45,477 nt of DNA from Sandaracinobacteroides sayramensis (GTDB taxonomy: Bacteria > Pseudomonadota > Alphaproteobacteria > Sphingomonadales > Sphingomonadaceae). Under the pieces are notes generated by a model. It did no database searches. It was not told where the DNA came from and saw only the letters and a list, made by a program, of their open reading frames with translations. This document shows, one piece after another, positions 31,970 through 41,275 of the stretch (position 1 is its first letter; each line of letters starts with the position of its first letter). The stretch lies in contig NZ_JAKLSQ010000007.1 in assembly GCF_022014495.1 (NCBI RefSeq), positions 1 through 45,477 of the forward strand, written 5' to 3'. The position numbers were made by a program, and so were the translations under genes.

Positions 31970-32736
31970 TCGCAACGCTCCGGACGCTTCTGGGCGGACG
32001 GAGCCCTGCATATCCACTGACGCTGGCCCTCCCGGGCGGCGATCTGCCTTTGCAGGTGACGGTGAATCCCCGCGCGCGCAAGCTGTCCTTGCGCCTCTGT
32101 TCCGCCAGCCGCAGCGTGAAGCTGACCGTGCCGCCGCGCGTCAGCCGCCAGCGGGCGTTGGCGTTCCTGAACGCGAACCGGGGCTGGGTGGAGGCGCAGG
32201 CCACCCGGCGCCTGCCGCCGCCCCTTCCCTTCCTGCCCGGCGTGGCGCTGCCGCTGGCCGACGAGAAGCTGCTGCTGGCGACCGGCCCTGGCCGCGTCGC
32301 CCGGCGCGAGGGGGACCGGCTGCTGGTGCCGGGAAGCGGTGCGCTCTACGCCGGCCGCGTAAAGCGCTGGCTTTCCGCCGAAGCCGCCCGGCGGCTGGAA
32401 GCGGAAACCCATGCGCTCGCCGCCCGCATCGGCCGGGACGTGCGCGAGGTGCGCGTGGGCGATTTCCGCAGCCGCTGGGGAAGCTGCGCCCCGGACGGGC
32501 GGATCGCCTATAGCTGGCGGCTGATCCTGGCGCCCGGCCATGTGCGCCAGTCCGTCGTCGCCCATGAAGTGGCGCATCTCGTCGAGCCGAACCATGGCCC
32601 GCGCTTCTGGAAAACCGCCACCGCGCTGCTCGGGCAGCCGCACGACGAAGCCCGCGCCTGGCTGCGCGCGAACGGGCCGCTGCTGATGAGCTATGGGGCG
32701 AAGCCTTTGCCGAAGCGCCAGGCCGGATCGGAGTGA
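31966..32736 (+). CDS. YgjP-like zinc metallopeptidase (DUF45/M48-like)
   Basis: 256 residues from TTG 31966, the only start that preserves the conserved N-terminal part; it overlaps the olsB stop as TTGA. The zinc motif HEVAH (200-204) in VVAHEVAHLVEPNHGPRFW supplies two histidines, with His210 as the likely third. The WGSC motif (171-174, RSRWGSCAPDG) is also typical of the family. It is probably cytoplasmic; substrates are not established. Coupling to OlsB is unexplained. A strong terminator follows. Confidence 0.9.
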   Translation: MIATLRTLLGGRSPAYPLTLALPGGDLPLQVTVNPRARKLSLRLCSASRSVKLTVPPRVSRQRALAFLNANRGWVEAQATRRLPPPLPFLPGVALPLADEKLLLATGPGRVARREGDRLLVPGSGALYAGRVKRWLSAEAARRLEAETHALAARIGRDVREVRVGDFRSRWGSCAPDGRIAYSWRLILAPGHVRQSVVAHEVAHLVEPNHGPRFWKTATALLGQPHDEARAWLRANGPLLMSYGAKPLPKRQAGSE

Positions 32737-32750
32737 TCTGCCTCCGGCGG

Positions 32751-32790
32751 GCAGGGAAATGATTTCCCTGCACCCTCTTTTGTTTTGCTT
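32751..32790 (+). terminator. Rho-independent terminator of the olsB unit
   Basis: GCAGGGAAAT (32751-32760) and ATTTCCCTGC (32762-32771) make a perfect 10-bp stem with a one-base centre, followed by the T-rich ACCCTCTTTTGTTTTGCTT. It starts 14 bases after the metallopeptidase stop. The bases flanking it resemble a motif at 1604-1630. Confidence 0.75.
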
Positions 32791-32876
32791 GGGTGGATTG
32801 CACCCGGCCTTGTGCGCGGGAGGCCGTTCGATTGCCTGCGGCGCTGGGGCGGGGCGCGGCAGATCCGAACCCATCG

Positions 32877-32965
32877 CGTCACCCCGGGCTTGACCCGGGG
32901 TCCAGCTTTTTACGGTGCGGCGGTGGAGGTAGAAAGCTGGGTCCCGGGTCAAGCCCGGGACGACG
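32877..32965. repeat. REP-like palindromic element, copy B
   Basis: Left arm CGTCACCCCGGGCTTGACCC (from 32877) and right arm GGGTCAAGCCCGGGACGACG (ending 32965, with GGTCCCG variation) form a nearly perfect inverted repeat extended by AGCTTT/AAAGCT. It is almost identical in the arms to copy A at 4840, with an unrelated loop. It lies 17 bases beyond the ftsZ stop. Confidence 0.85.
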
Positions 32966-32982
32966 TGTAGGCTGGGGCTGGC

Positions 32983-34593
32983 TCAGTTCCGTTGCCGGCG
33001 CATGAAGGGCGGGATGCGGGTTTCGTCTTCCGAGTCCGCTTCGGGTTCCGGGGCCAGCGTTTCGATCGGCGCTTCCTCCGCCTTCGGCTTGCGGGCCAGG
33101 TCCATCATCCGCTCGAACAGGGTCTGACGGCGTTCCGGCTGCGGGGCCGCCGCATAGGTTTCCGCTTCCACCGCGCGCTGCTCCGCCTCGGGCAGTTCCA
33201 GACGCTGCGGCATGGCGAGCGGAAGCTCGGCGACGACCGGCTCCGGCTCGACGGCCGCCGGAGGGCGCGCAGCTTCGGCGACGGGCGCCATCGGCTCTTC
33301 CAGTTCGAGGATGTCCTCGTCCGAAAGGCCGGCATCGTCCGCCTGCGGCTCGGCCGGCGCTTCCGCCACCGGCACCGGGGCGGCGCTGGCCGCCGGGCGG
33401 AAGGTGGCGCCGGCGGTGCCGAACACGCCGGCCGCCATCGGGCCGCTGGCCGGGGAGGTCTGTGGGCGGAAACCGCCGCCGCCGCCACCGCCGCCGAACG
33501 GCGGGGTCGGCTCGGTGGGCGCGATCTCGCCGACGCCGGGCGCCGCCGCCGGGATCGGGCTGGTGCGGCCGCCGAACATGCTGCCGCTGGTCTGCCGTGC
33601 GGGCTGCACGCCCGGCAGCGTCGCCTGCTGCGATTCGATGCCCGTCGCCACGACGCTGACACGCATCTTGCCGTTCAGCCCGTCGTTGAAGGCCGAGCCG
33701 ACGATGATGTTCGCGTCCGGGTCGACCATCTCGCGGATGTGCTGGGCGGCTTCCTCCACTTCCATCAGGCCGAGGTCGTCGCCGCCGGTGATGTTGATGA
33801 TGACGGCCTTGGCGCCGCGCAGGCTCACTTCGTCCAGCAGCGGGTTGGAGATGGCCTTTTCGGCCGCCTCGATGGCGCGGCGGTCGCCCTCGGCCTCGCC
33901 GGTGCCCATCATCGCCTTGCCCATCTCGCTCATCACGGTGCGGACGTCGGCGAAGTCGAGGTTGATGAGGCCGGGCAGCATCATCAGGTCGGTGATTCCG
34001 CGCACGCCCTGGTTCAGCACCTGGTCGGCCATGGCGAAGGCCTGCTTGAAGGTGGTCTGCTGGTTGGCGATCAGGAACAGATTCTGGTTCGGGATGACGA
34101 TCAGCGTGTCCACATGCCGCTGCAGTTCGGCGATGCCCTCTTCCGCCGAGCGCATGCGCTTCAGCCCTTCGAAGGCGAAGGGCTTGGTGACGACGCCCAC
34201 CGTCAGCACGCCGCGCTCCCGCGCCGCGCGGGCGACCACCGGGGCCGCGCCCGTGCCCGTGCCGCCGCCCATGCCGGCAGTGATGAAGCACATGTGCACG
34301 CCGTCCAGCACCTGGTCGATGTCGCCCAATGCTTCTTCCGCCGCCGCCGCGCCGATTTCCGGCCGCGCGCCCGCGCCCAGCCCTTGCGTGATCTTCAGGC
34401 CAAGCTGGATGCGGTTGGTGGCCGGCGACAGGGTCAGCGCCTGCGCGTCGGTGTTGGCGACCACGAAGTCGACGCCCTGCAGGCCGTCGTTGATCATGTT
34501 GGCGACCGCGTTTCCGCCGGCGCCGCCGACGCCGATGACACTGATTCGGGGCTTCAATTCAACAAGGCTGGGGGTTACGAAATCAAAGGACAT
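32983..34593 (-). CDS. ftsZ: Cell division tubulin homologue FtsZ
   Basis: 536 residues, well above the 380 or so of E. coli. FtsZ polymerises with GTP into the Z-ring that organises septal wall synthesis. The GTPase core (about 12-320) has the GGGTGTG tubulin signature at 109-115 and the synergy loop [15 protein letters not shown] (about 210). A long disordered linker of about 190 residues follows, rich in Pro, Ala, Glu and a glycine run, and the conserved C-terminal peptide (RIPPFMRRQ) binds FtsA. Long linkers are typical of alphaproteobacteria. GAGGGAG lies upstream of ATG 34593 in the 15-base gap after ftsA. Confidence 0.98.
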   Translation of the reverse strand: MSFDFVTPSLVELKPRISVIGVGGAGGNAVANMINDGLQGVDFVVANTDAQALTLSPATNRIQLGLKITQGLGAGARPEIGAAAAEEALGDIDQVLDGVHMCFITAGMGGGTGTGAAPVVARAARERGVLTVGVVTKPFAFEGLKRMRSAEEGIAELQRHVDTLIVIPNQNLFLIANQQTTFKQAFAMADQVLNQGVRGITDLMMLPGLINLDFADVRTVMSEMGKAMMGTGEAEGDRRAIEAAEKAISNPLLDEVSLRGAKAVIINITGGDDLGLMEVEEAAQHIREMVDPDANIIVGSAFNDGLNGKMRVSVVATGIESQQATLPGVQPARQTSGSMFGGRTSPIPAAAPGVGEIAPTEPTPPFGGGGGGGGFRPQTSPASGPMAAGVFGTAGATFRPAASAAPVPVAEAPAEPQADDAGLSDEDILELEEPMAPVAEAARPPAAVEPEPVVAELPLAMPQRLELPEAEQRAVEAETYAAAPQPERRQTLFERMMDLARKPKAEEAPIETLAPEPEADSEDETRIPPFMRRQRN

Positions 34594-34608
34594 GGGTGGG
34601 CTCCCTCA

Positions 34609-35916
34609 TCAGATCTGGCGTTTGAGTTGGTCGAACAGGCGGCGGAAAGGGTTTCCGGTCGGCGCGCCGGAGGCGCCTCCCCGGCTGGTGCGGACGGGCA
34701 TCCGCGCCAGGTCGAATCTGGGCTGGCTACCATGCAGGATGAGGCCGGCCAGCGTCGAGAAGGCTGCGGTGGACTGGGCTTCCGGCAGGCCGACGAGCCC
34801 GCGCGGGCGGCCGATGCGGACGTTGCGGGAAAGCGAGCCTTGCGCGAAATCGGCGATTCCGCGCAGTTCGGCGCCGCCGCCCGTCAGCACCACCTGCCGT
34901 CCGGCGGCGCCGGTGAAGCCGATATCCTTCAGCGCCGAATCCACTTCCCCGAAGATGAGATCGAGGCGGGCGCGGATCACGGCGATCAGTTCGGCGCGCG
35001 GCACGCGGCGGCTTTCCTGCCCGTCGTCGCTGTCGAGCGGCGGCACTTCCACCATGTCGTGGTTGTCGCGCGGGGCGGCGGTGGCGGCGCCGGAAAGCGT
35101 CTTCAGCCGCTCGGCGGCGGCGCGGCGGGTGGCGAAGCTGGCGGCGATGTCGGCGGTGATGTCGCCCGCCCCCATCGGGATGGAGACGAGGCCCGCCAGC
35201 ATGCCGCCGCCATGGACGGCGACGGTGGTGACGCCTGCGCCGATCTCGACCACGGCGACGCCCAGCTCGCGTTCTTCCTCGCCCAGCACGCTGGCGGACG
35301 AGGCGACGCCGGACGCGACGATCGATTCCACCCCCAGATGCGCGTTGCGCACCGCGAGATCGAGGTTGCGGCAGGGCGGGGTGGCGGCCGTCAGCACATG
35401 GATGTCGACCGCGAGGCGATCGGCGTGGAAGCCGCGCGGGTTGGTCACGCCCTCCAGCCCGTCGATGGTGTAGAGGGTCGGTTCGGCGTGCAGAGTTGAG
35501 CGGCCGGCTTTGCTGATAGTCTCGTCGATCCGGGTGCGGCCCGCCTGCAGCAGCGTCGCCATATCCTCTTCCGAGATGCGGTGCCCGGCGATGTCGATTT
35601 CCACCGTCGTCACGTCGCTGTCCAGCCCGCCGGCCGACAGGCTGACGATCACGCTCTCGATCTCCACCCCGGCGGCCTTTTCGGCCTGGCCCATGGCGGC
35701 GCGGATGGCGCTTTCGGTCTTCGCCATGTCGGCGACGAGGCCGCGCTTCAGCCCGTTGGAGGCGCGCACGCCGGCGCCGATCACGCGCGGCATATTCTCG
35801 CCATCGGCCATGGCGACCAGCGCCGCCACCTTGGACGAGCCGACGTCGATCGCCGCGATCACCCGCTCGGCCCTGGGCTTCAGAAGCTGGGTTGGGCTCA
35901 GAACCGCGACCGCCAT
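34609..35916 (-). CDS. ftsA: Cell division actin-like protein FtsA
   Basis: 435 residues. FtsA tethers FtsZ to the membrane and recruits later division proteins. The actin-like phosphate motif is AAIDVGSSKVAALVA (21-35), the second nucleotide motif VVEIGAGVTTVAVHGG lies mid-protein, the adenosine motif is VLTGGGAELRGI, and the C-terminal amphipathic helix NPFRRLFDQLKRQI (422-435) is the membrane anchor. ATG 35916 overlaps the ftsQ stop by one base; an open frame continues far upstream but belongs to other genes. Confidence 0.97.
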   Translation of the reverse strand: MAVAVLSPTQLLKPRAERVIAAIDVGSSKVAALVAMADGENMPRVIGAGVRASNGLKRGLVADMAKTESAIRAAMGQAEKAAGVEIESVIVSLSAGGLDSDVTTVEIDIAGHRISEEDMATLLQAGRTRIDETISKAGRSTLHAEPTLYTIDGLEGVTNPRGFHADRLAVDIHVLTAATPPCRNLDLAVRNAHLGVESIVASGVASSASVLGEEERELGVAVVEIGAGVTTVAVHGGGMLAGLVSIPMGAGDITADIAASFATRRAAAERLKTLSGAATAAPRDNHDMVEVPPLDSDDGQESRRVPRAELIAVIRARLDLIFGEVDSALKDIGFTGAAGRQVVLTGGGAELRGIADFAQGSLSRNVRIGRPRGLVGLPEAQSTAAFSTLAGLILHGSQPRFDLARMPVRTSRGGASGAPTGNPFRRLFDQLKRQI

Positions 35917-36869
35917 CAGATCACCACCTTCGTCAACTGCTCGGCCGCCGCCGTCTGCACCGGCGGCTGCGCCCGGTTCGGCTGCACCGTTGCGTTGTGG
36001 GCGGGCGCGTTGCCGGCGGGGGCCTTCGGCTCCGGCCGGGGCTTCGCCACCGTGCCCGGCTCGCCGCCGACCCGCACCACCATCTTGTCTGGGATGCGCA
36101 GGTCGAAGCGGACGAAGCCGCGCCCGAACATCGGGGTTTCGCGGTGGATTTCGGCGAAGCGCATCAGCGCCGCTTCCGCCGCCGGGCCTTCGGGGAGCGA
36201 AATCGTCTCGCCGCTTTTCATCCGCATGTCCCACCGGCGCTGGCCGACCCAGAGCGCCGCTTCCATTTCCCGCGCCAGTTCGGGGTGGGCGGTGGTGAGG
36301 CGCAGCAGCCCCGCCACTTCCGCCTGCGCCCCGGCGCCCACCAGCATCGGCAGGTTCGGGAACTGCGCCAGATCCTCGGCCGGAAGCGGCACCCCTTCGG
36401 CGTCGATCAGGCGGATGCGGCCATGCTGCTGCCAGAGCGCCGCCGGCTTGCGTTCCGCCACGCGGATTTCCAGCCGGTCCGGCCAGCGGCGGGCGATGCT
36501 GACCTCCTTCACCCAGGGCAGCGCCTTCAGCCGTTCGCGCATGGCGGGAAGGTCGGTCAGCAGCATGGAATCGCTGCCGCCTTGCAGCACTTCGCGATAG
36601 ATGGAGAGGCGCGGCTGGTTGACCGCGCCGGTGATTTCCACCTGCCGGACCACGAAGCCGGCTTCCGATCCGGTGGTCGCCGCCGCCATCAGCGCCTTTT
36701 CCGGCACGCGCGCGGCCACCGCCCATGTGCCGAGCGCGGCCATGCCAAGCACGCCCAGCGAACCCAGGATCACCCGGCGCGCGGTGCGCGGCGCGAACGG
36801 CAGCGCCACCGGAGTCGCGGCCGGCCGGCCGGCCTTGCTCTGCTTGCGGGGGGCGGGCTTGCGGCTCAT
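35916..36869 (-). CDS. ftsQ: Cell division protein FtsQ
   Basis: 317 residues. A basic cytoplasmic head (1-32, Lys/Arg/Pro-rich), one membrane span (about 33-52), a POTRA domain (about 71-140, opening FVVRQVEITGAVN and including LPWVKEVSIARRWPDRLEIRV), the beta domain (about 141-265) and a Pro/Ala-rich tail of about 45 residues. FtsQ links early division proteins to FtsB/FtsL and regulates septal synthesis. The proline-rich tail is longer than in E. coli. It overlaps ddl by 4 bases and ftsA by 1. Confidence 0.95.
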   Translation of the reverse strand: MSRKPAPRKQSKAGRPAATPVALPFAPRTARRVILGSLGVLGMAALGTWAVAARVPEKALMAAATTGSEAGFVVRQVEITGAVNQPRLSIYREVLQGGSDSMLLTDLPAMRERLKALPWVKEVSIARRWPDRLEIRVAERKPAALWQQHGRIRLIDAEGVPLPAEDLAQFPNLPMLVGAGAQAEVAGLLRLTTAHPELAREMEAALWVGQRRWDMRMKSGETISLPEGPAAEAALMRFAEIHRETPMFGRGFVRFDLRIPDKMVVRVGGEPGTVAKPRPEPKAPAGNAPAHNATVQPNRAQPPVQTAAAEQLTKVVI

Positions 36870-37813
36870 GCCAGCGCGCTTTCGATCAGCCGGCCGACCA
36901 GCGCTTCGTAGCTGATGCCGCGCACCCGCGCCTGTTCCGGCACGAGGCTGAGGGGAGTCATGCCCGGCTGGGTGTTCACCTCCAGCAGGTAGAGCCCGTT
37001 CGGCCCTTCGGATGGATCGTAGCGGAAATCCGAGCGGGAGACGCCCCTGCAGCCCAGCACGCGGTGGGCGAGCGCCGCCTGCTCCAGCGCCGCCACCGTC
37101 ACCAGCGGCGGGATCTGGGCCGGGCAGATATGGGTGGTGCGGCCGTCGGTGTATTTCGCTTCATAGTCGTAGAAGCCGGTATCGGGCTTCAGTTCGGTCA
37201 CGGCCAGCGGCTCGCCGATGCCGGTCGGCAGATGGTCGAGCACGGCAACCGTCAGTTCGAGCCCGGCAATGAAAGGCTCGGCCAGCAGTTGCGGATATTG
37301 CTGCCAGGGGCCGGGCGCATTGCTGGCGATCGGCGTGCCGTAATTGCTTTCGGCGGTGACGATCGCCACCCCCACCGACGAGCCCTCGTTCACCGGCTTC
37401 AGCACATAGGGCCGGGGCAGCGGGTCGCGCTCGTAGAGGCTTTCGGAAGCAACGATGCGGCCGCCGGGCATGCGCACGCCGGCGGGCACCAGCATCTTCT
37501 TCGTCAGTTCCTTGTCGATGGCGACGGCCGAGGTGGTGACGCCGGAATGGGTATATTTCAGGCCTAGCAGGTCCATCAGCCCCTGCACCGTGCCATCCTC
37601 GCCGGGGGTGCCGTGCAGCGCGTTGAACACCACATCCGGCTTGGTCGCCAGCAGCCGTTCGGCGAGCGTCGCCCCGTCGGCTGGCGCTGCGCCCATGTCC
37701 AGTTCGGTGACGCTGTGGCCGAGCGCGCGCGCGGCTCCGGCAATGCCCTTGCCGGACACGAGGCTGACTTCGCGCTCGGCGGACCAGCCGCCCATGAGGA
37801 CAGTGACTTTCAT
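36866..37813 (-). CDS. ddl: D-alanine-D-alanine ligase
   Basis: 315 residues, normal for DdlB. It makes the D-Ala-D-Ala dipeptide for MurF. The start [20 protein letters not shown] contains the conserved Glu and Ser-Val-Ser patch, VFNALHGTPGEDGTVQGLMD is the second signature, and the ATP-grasp region holds VLKPVNEGSSVGV and the metal-binding LEVNTQPGMTPLSLVPEQA. ATG 37813 is preferred to an in-frame start 42 bases upstream because GGAAGG lies just before it. It overlaps murB by an ATGA. Confidence 0.97.
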   Translation of the reverse strand: MKVTVLMGGWSAEREVSLVSGKGIAGAARALGHSVTELDMGAAPADGATLAERLLATKPDVVFNALHGTPGEDGTVQGLMDLLGLKYTHSGVTTSAVAIDKELTKKMLVPAGVRMPGGRIVASESLYERDPLPRPYVLKPVNEGSSVGVAIVTAESNYGTPIASNAPGPWQQYPQLLAEPFIAGLELTVAVLDHLPTGIGEPLAVTELKPDTGFYDYEAKYTDGRTTHICPAQIPPLVTVAALEQAALAHRVLGCRGVSRSDFRYDPSEGPNGLYLLEVNTQPGMTPLSLVPEQARVRGISYEALVGRLIESALA

Positions 37814-38733
37814 TGGAGACCGTCCTTCCGGCGGCCGACCCGCTGAATCTCCCATTCCAGTTCGACACCGGATTTCGCCTTCACCCGGCGGCGCACTTCC
37901 TCGCCCAGCGCCTCGATGTCGGCGGCGCTGGCGTCCTCGGCGTTGATGAGGAAATTGGTGTGCTTTTCAGAAACCTGCGCGCCGCCGAGCTTCAGCCCGC
38001 GACAGCCGGCTTCGTCCACCAGCGCCCAGGCCTTGTGGCCGGGCGGATTCTTGAAGGTGGAGCCGCCGGTGCGGGTGCGCAGCGGCTGGCTTTCCTCGCG
38101 CGCGGCGGCGATGCGGTCCATCTCGATCTGGATCGTCGCTGGGTTGCCCGGCGTGCCCCGGAAGGTGGCGGAAACCACCGTCGCGCCTTCCGGCAATTCG
38201 CTGTGGCGGTAGGTGTAGCCGAGCGCGGCGGCGGGCAGCGTCCGGCGTTCGCCCGAGCGCAGCACTACCTCGCACTCGACCAGCGCATCCGCCACCTCGC
38301 GGCCATAGGCGCCGCCGTTCATCCGCACGAACCCGCCGACGGTGCCGGGAATCCCGCGCAGGAATTCCAGCCCGGCGATGCCCGCGTCGCGCGCGGCCGA
38401 GGAAACCGAAATGCCCGAAGCGCCGCCGCCGCAGCGGATGCTGCTTTCGTCCAGCGCCTCGACGGAGGCGAAGGGCTTGCCCAGCCGCACCACCACGCCC
38501 GGCACGCCGCCGTCGCGGACGATGAGGTTGGAGCCAAGCCCCAGCGCCATCACCGGCACGGCCGGGTCGAGCGCGCAAAGGAAGTCCGCCAGATCCTGCC
38601 CGTCCTTCGGCTCGAACAGCCAGTCGGCCGCGCCTCCGGCCTTGAACCAGATGAGCGGCGCCAGCGGCGCATCCGCCGTCAGCCGGCCGGCTGGCCGGGG
38701 CATGTTCCGGGGGCGTTCGTCCAGCGCCATCAT
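37810..38733 (-). CDS. murB: UDP-N-acetylenolpyruvoylglucosamine reductase
   Basis: 307 residues from the first of two adjacent ATGs (38733), which gives an ATGA overlap with murC; the next ATG (38730) is equally possible. MurB reduces the enolpyruvyl group to lactyl using NADPH and FAD, making UDP-MurNAc. FAD-binding residues appear in [34 protein letters not shown] and [17 protein letters not shown]; the catalytic Ser is in GGSTFKNP, and the C-terminal Glu is in [11 protein letters not shown]. The short C-terminus places it in the type II group. Confidence 0.97.
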   Translation of the reverse strand: MMALDERPRNMPRPAGRLTADAPLAPLIWFKAGGAADWLFEPKDGQDLADFLCALDPAVPVMALGLGSNLIVRDGGVPGVVVRLGKPFASVEALDESSIRCGGGASGISVSSAARDAGIAGLEFLRGIPGTVGGFVRMNGGAYGREVADALVECEVVLRSGERRTLPAAALGYTYRHSELPEGATVVSATFRGTPGNPATIQIEMDRIAAAREESQPLRTRTGGSTFKNPPGHKAWALVDEAGCRGLKLGGAQVSEKHTNFLINAEDASAADIEALGEEVRRRVKAKSGVELEWEIQRVGRRKDGLQ

Positions 38734-40181
38734 TTCACGCCCGCGGCCTGAAGCCCGGCCGCCAGATTGGCCGCCCATTTGGTGATGTCGCCGGCGCCGA
38801 GGCAGATCGCCATGTCTCCCTCGCCCAGCAGCGGGGCGATGGTGGGGGCAAGATCGGCCTCGCCGGAAATCGTCAGCACCTGCCGATGGCCGGAGCGGCG
38901 CAGCGCGTCGGCCAGCGCTTCATGGGTGACGCCCTCGATCGGCGGCTCGCCCGCCGCATAGACCGGGGCCAGCACCACCGTGTCGGCGTCGTTGAAGGCG
39001 GTGCGCCATTCGTCGAACAGGTCGCGCAGCCGCGTGTAGCGGTGCGGCTGCACCACGGCGACCACCTTCGAACGCGCGCCTTCGCGGGCGGCGGCCAGCA
39101 CCGCCTTCACCTCCACCGGATGGTGGCCGTAATCGTCGATGATCGTCACCGGCTCGCCGTCGCCCAGCGGCAGCTCGCCGACCTTCGTGAACCGCCGCTT
39201 CACGCCGCCGAAACGGGCGAAGCCCTCGCGGATCTTCGCTTCGGGAATGCCGAGCTGGTCGGCGATGCCGATGGCGGCCAGCGCGTTCAGCACATTGTGC
39301 CGGCCCGGCATGGGCAGCACCAGCCCTTCGTAGCGCCGCTCTTCGGTTCCGAAGGTGCGCAGAGTCACGTCGAAGCGGTTGCCGCCGGGGATCGGTTCCA
39401 CCCGGTCGCCGCGGATATCGGCCTGGCCGGCGAAGCCATAGGTGACGATCCGCCGGTCGGAGACGGAGGGGATCATCGCCTGCACTTCCGGATGGTCGAG
39501 GCAGAGCACCGCCGCGCCGTAGAAGGGCACCTTCTGGATGAAGGTGCGGAAAGCCGCCTTCGCCACCTCGAAGTCGCCATAATGGTCGAGATGCTCGGGG
39601 TCGATGTTGGTGACGACGGCCAGAGTCGGCGGCAGGCGCAGGAAGCTGCCGTCCGACTCGTCGGCTTCCACCACCATCCAGTCGCCGTCGCCCAGCCGGG
39701 CGTTGGAGCCATAGCTGTTGATGATGCCGCCGTTGATGACGGTGGGATCGAGCCCGCCGGCGTCCAGCAGCGCCGCGACCATCGAGGTCGTCGTCGTCTT
39801 GCCATGGGTGCCGGCGACGCAGACGGTGGACTTCAGCCGCATCAGCTCGGCCAGCATTTCCGCCCGGCGGACCACGGGAATCCGCCGCTCCAGCGCCAGA
39901 TCGACTTCCGGATTGCCCTTGCGGATGGCGGTGGAGACTACCACCACGGCGGCATCGCCCAGATTCTCCGCCTTGTGGCCGATGTGGACGGTGATGCCCT
40001 TCGCCCGCAGGCCCTGCACCACATAGCCCTCGGCGATGTCGGAGCCCTGCACCTCGAAGCCGAGGTTCGCCATCACCTCGGCGATGCCGGACATGCCGAT
40101 GCCGCCGATGCCGATGAAGTGGATCGGCCCGACCTTATTGTTGAACGCGGCGCCGCCGCCCGCTTTCGCGAAGACCGTCAT
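38730..40181 (-). CDS. murC: UDP-N-acetylmuramate-L-alanine ligase
   Basis: 483 residues. It adds L-Ala to UDP-MurNAc, the first amino acid of the stem peptide. The N-terminal Rossmann domain starts [17 protein letters not shown] (21-37), the P-loop is [10 protein letters not shown] (124-133), and the C-terminal ligase domain has [14 protein letters not shown] and [15 protein letters not shown]. The order in this operon (after murG, before murB) is standard for alphaproteobacteria. Confidence 0.98.
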   Translation of the reverse strand: MTVFAKAGGGAAFNNKVGPIHFIGIGGIGMSGIAEVMANLGFEVQGSDIAEGYVVQGLRAKGITVHIGHKAENLGDAAVVVVSTAIRKGNPEVDLALERRIPVVRRAEMLAELMRLKSTVCVAGTHGKTTTTSMVAALLDAGGLDPTVINGGIINSYGSNARLGDGDWMVVEADESDGSFLRLPPTLAVVTNIDPEHLDHYGDFEVAKAAFRTFIQKVPFYGAAVLCLDHPEVQAMIPSVSDRRIVTYGFAGQADIRGDRVEPIPGGNRFDVTLRTFGTEERRYEGLVLPMPGRHNVLNALAAIGIADQLGIPEAKIREGFARFGGVKRRFTKVGELPLGDGEPVTIIDDYGHHPVEVKAVLAAAREGARSKVVAVVQPHRYTRLRDLFDEWRTAFNDADTVVLAPVYAAGEPPIEGVTHEALADALRRSGHRQVLTISGEADLAPTIAPLLGEGDMAICLGAGDITKWAANLAAGLQAAGVK

Positions 40182-41275
40182 GCCGCGCGGACCTCCTTCT
40201 CCACCAGATCCGCAAGCCGCGCCGCCGCGTCGGGAATGCCAAGCCCTTTCGCCGCCGCCGCCGCCTGTTGCAGCGCCTCGGGCGCTTCCATGAAACCCTT
40301 CAGCAGCCCGGTCAGCTTCGCCGGGGTCGCTTCCGCCTCCACCAGCGTAAAACCGGCCCCGGCCGACACGAAGCCGGCGGCGTTCGCCGTCTGATGGTCG
40401 TCGGTGGCGGCGGCGAAGGGAATGAGGATCGCCGGGCGGCCCATCGCCATCAGCTCCGCCATGGTGGAGGCGCCGGCCCGGCCCACCACCAGATGCGCCT
40501 GCGCCAGACGCCTAGGGAAATCCTCCAGATAGGTGACGCACTCGGCGTCGATCCCGGCTTCCCGATAGGCGGCGTCGACGGCGGAGAGATCCTCCACGCG
40601 GCACTGCTGCACCAGCTTCAGCCGCCGGCGTTCGACCTCCGGCAGGTCGGCGATCGCCGCCGGCACCATCTGCGAAAGAATGCGCGCGCCCTGGCTGCCG
40701 CCCACCACCAGCAGGCGGAAGGGTTCGCCCGGCGCCGGGGCTTCGAAGGCCGCGTCGCGCGCGGCCAATATGGCTTCGCGCACCGGATTGCCGGTGTGCA
40801 CGGACTTCGCCTCGGCCGCAGCGGAAAGCCCCGCCGTCTTCGCATAGGAAAGGGCGATGCGCGACACGCGGCCCTGCAGCTTGCCGTTCACCCGGCCCAG
40901 CACGGCGTTCTGCTCGTGGATGAGGCTTGGCAGCCCCAGCGCCACCCCGGCCAGCAGGCCCGGAAGCGAGGGGTAGCCGCCAAAGCCCACCACCGCGTCG
41001 GCGCCGGCCTCGCGGGCGATGCGCTTGCCGGCCGAACGGCCTTTCCAGACGGAGAGCAGCGCCTTCACCCAGGCGACCGGGTTGAAACCGGAAGCGGTGG
41101 CGCTTTCCAGCACATGCCGGTCGGCGAACTCGAACAGCCCGGGGAAGCGCAGGCCGCGCGCGTCGGTCAGCAGGGTCACCTTGTGGCCGCGCCGCATCAG
41201 CTCGTCCGAAAGCGCATGGGCGGAGATCATGTGCCCGCCCGTGCCGCCCGCCGCAATGAGGACGGACAGGCTCAT
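40178..41275 (-). CDS. murG: Undecaprenyldiphospho-MurNAc-pentapeptide GlcNAc transferase
   Basis: 365 residues. MurG adds GlcNAc to lipid I to make lipid II at the inner face of the membrane. The first glycine-rich loop is [19 protein letters not shown] (8-26), a variant of the usual GGTGGHxxPA. [20 protein letters not shown] and the [11 protein letters not shown] motif follow, then [13 protein letters not shown] and the UDP-GlcNAc-binding [20 protein letters not shown]. It overlaps ftsW and murC by 4 bases each. Confidence 0.97.
   Translation of the reverse strand: MSLSVLIAAGGTGGHMISAHALSDELMRRGHKVTLLTDARGLRFPGLFEFADRHVLESATASGFNPVAWVKALLSVWKGRSAGKRIAREAGADAVVGFGGYPSLPGLLAGVALGLPSLIHEQNAVLGRVNGKLQGRVSRIALSYAKTAGLSAAAEAKSVHTGNPVREAILAARDAAFEAPAPGEPFRLLVVGGSQGARILSQMVPAAIADLPEVERRRLKLVQQCRVEDLSAVDAAYREAGIDAECVTYLEDFPRRLAQAHLVVGRAGASTMAELMAMGRPAILIPFAAATDDHQTANAAGFVSAGAGFTLVEAEATPAKLTGLLKGFMEAPEALQQAAAAAKGLGIPDAAARLADLVEKEVRAA

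Larger units (their letters stand above)
32737..32982. other. Spacer between convergent ygjP-like and ftsZ genes
   Basis: 246 bases containing a terminator (32751-32790) and a REP-like copy (32877-32965). No gene is visible. Confidence 0.7.

Noticed and set aside
32992-35499. 835-codon open frame antisense to ftsZ and ftsA
   Set aside because: Same GC effect; the composition is Arg/His/Gly-rich and crosses two genuine genes and their junction.
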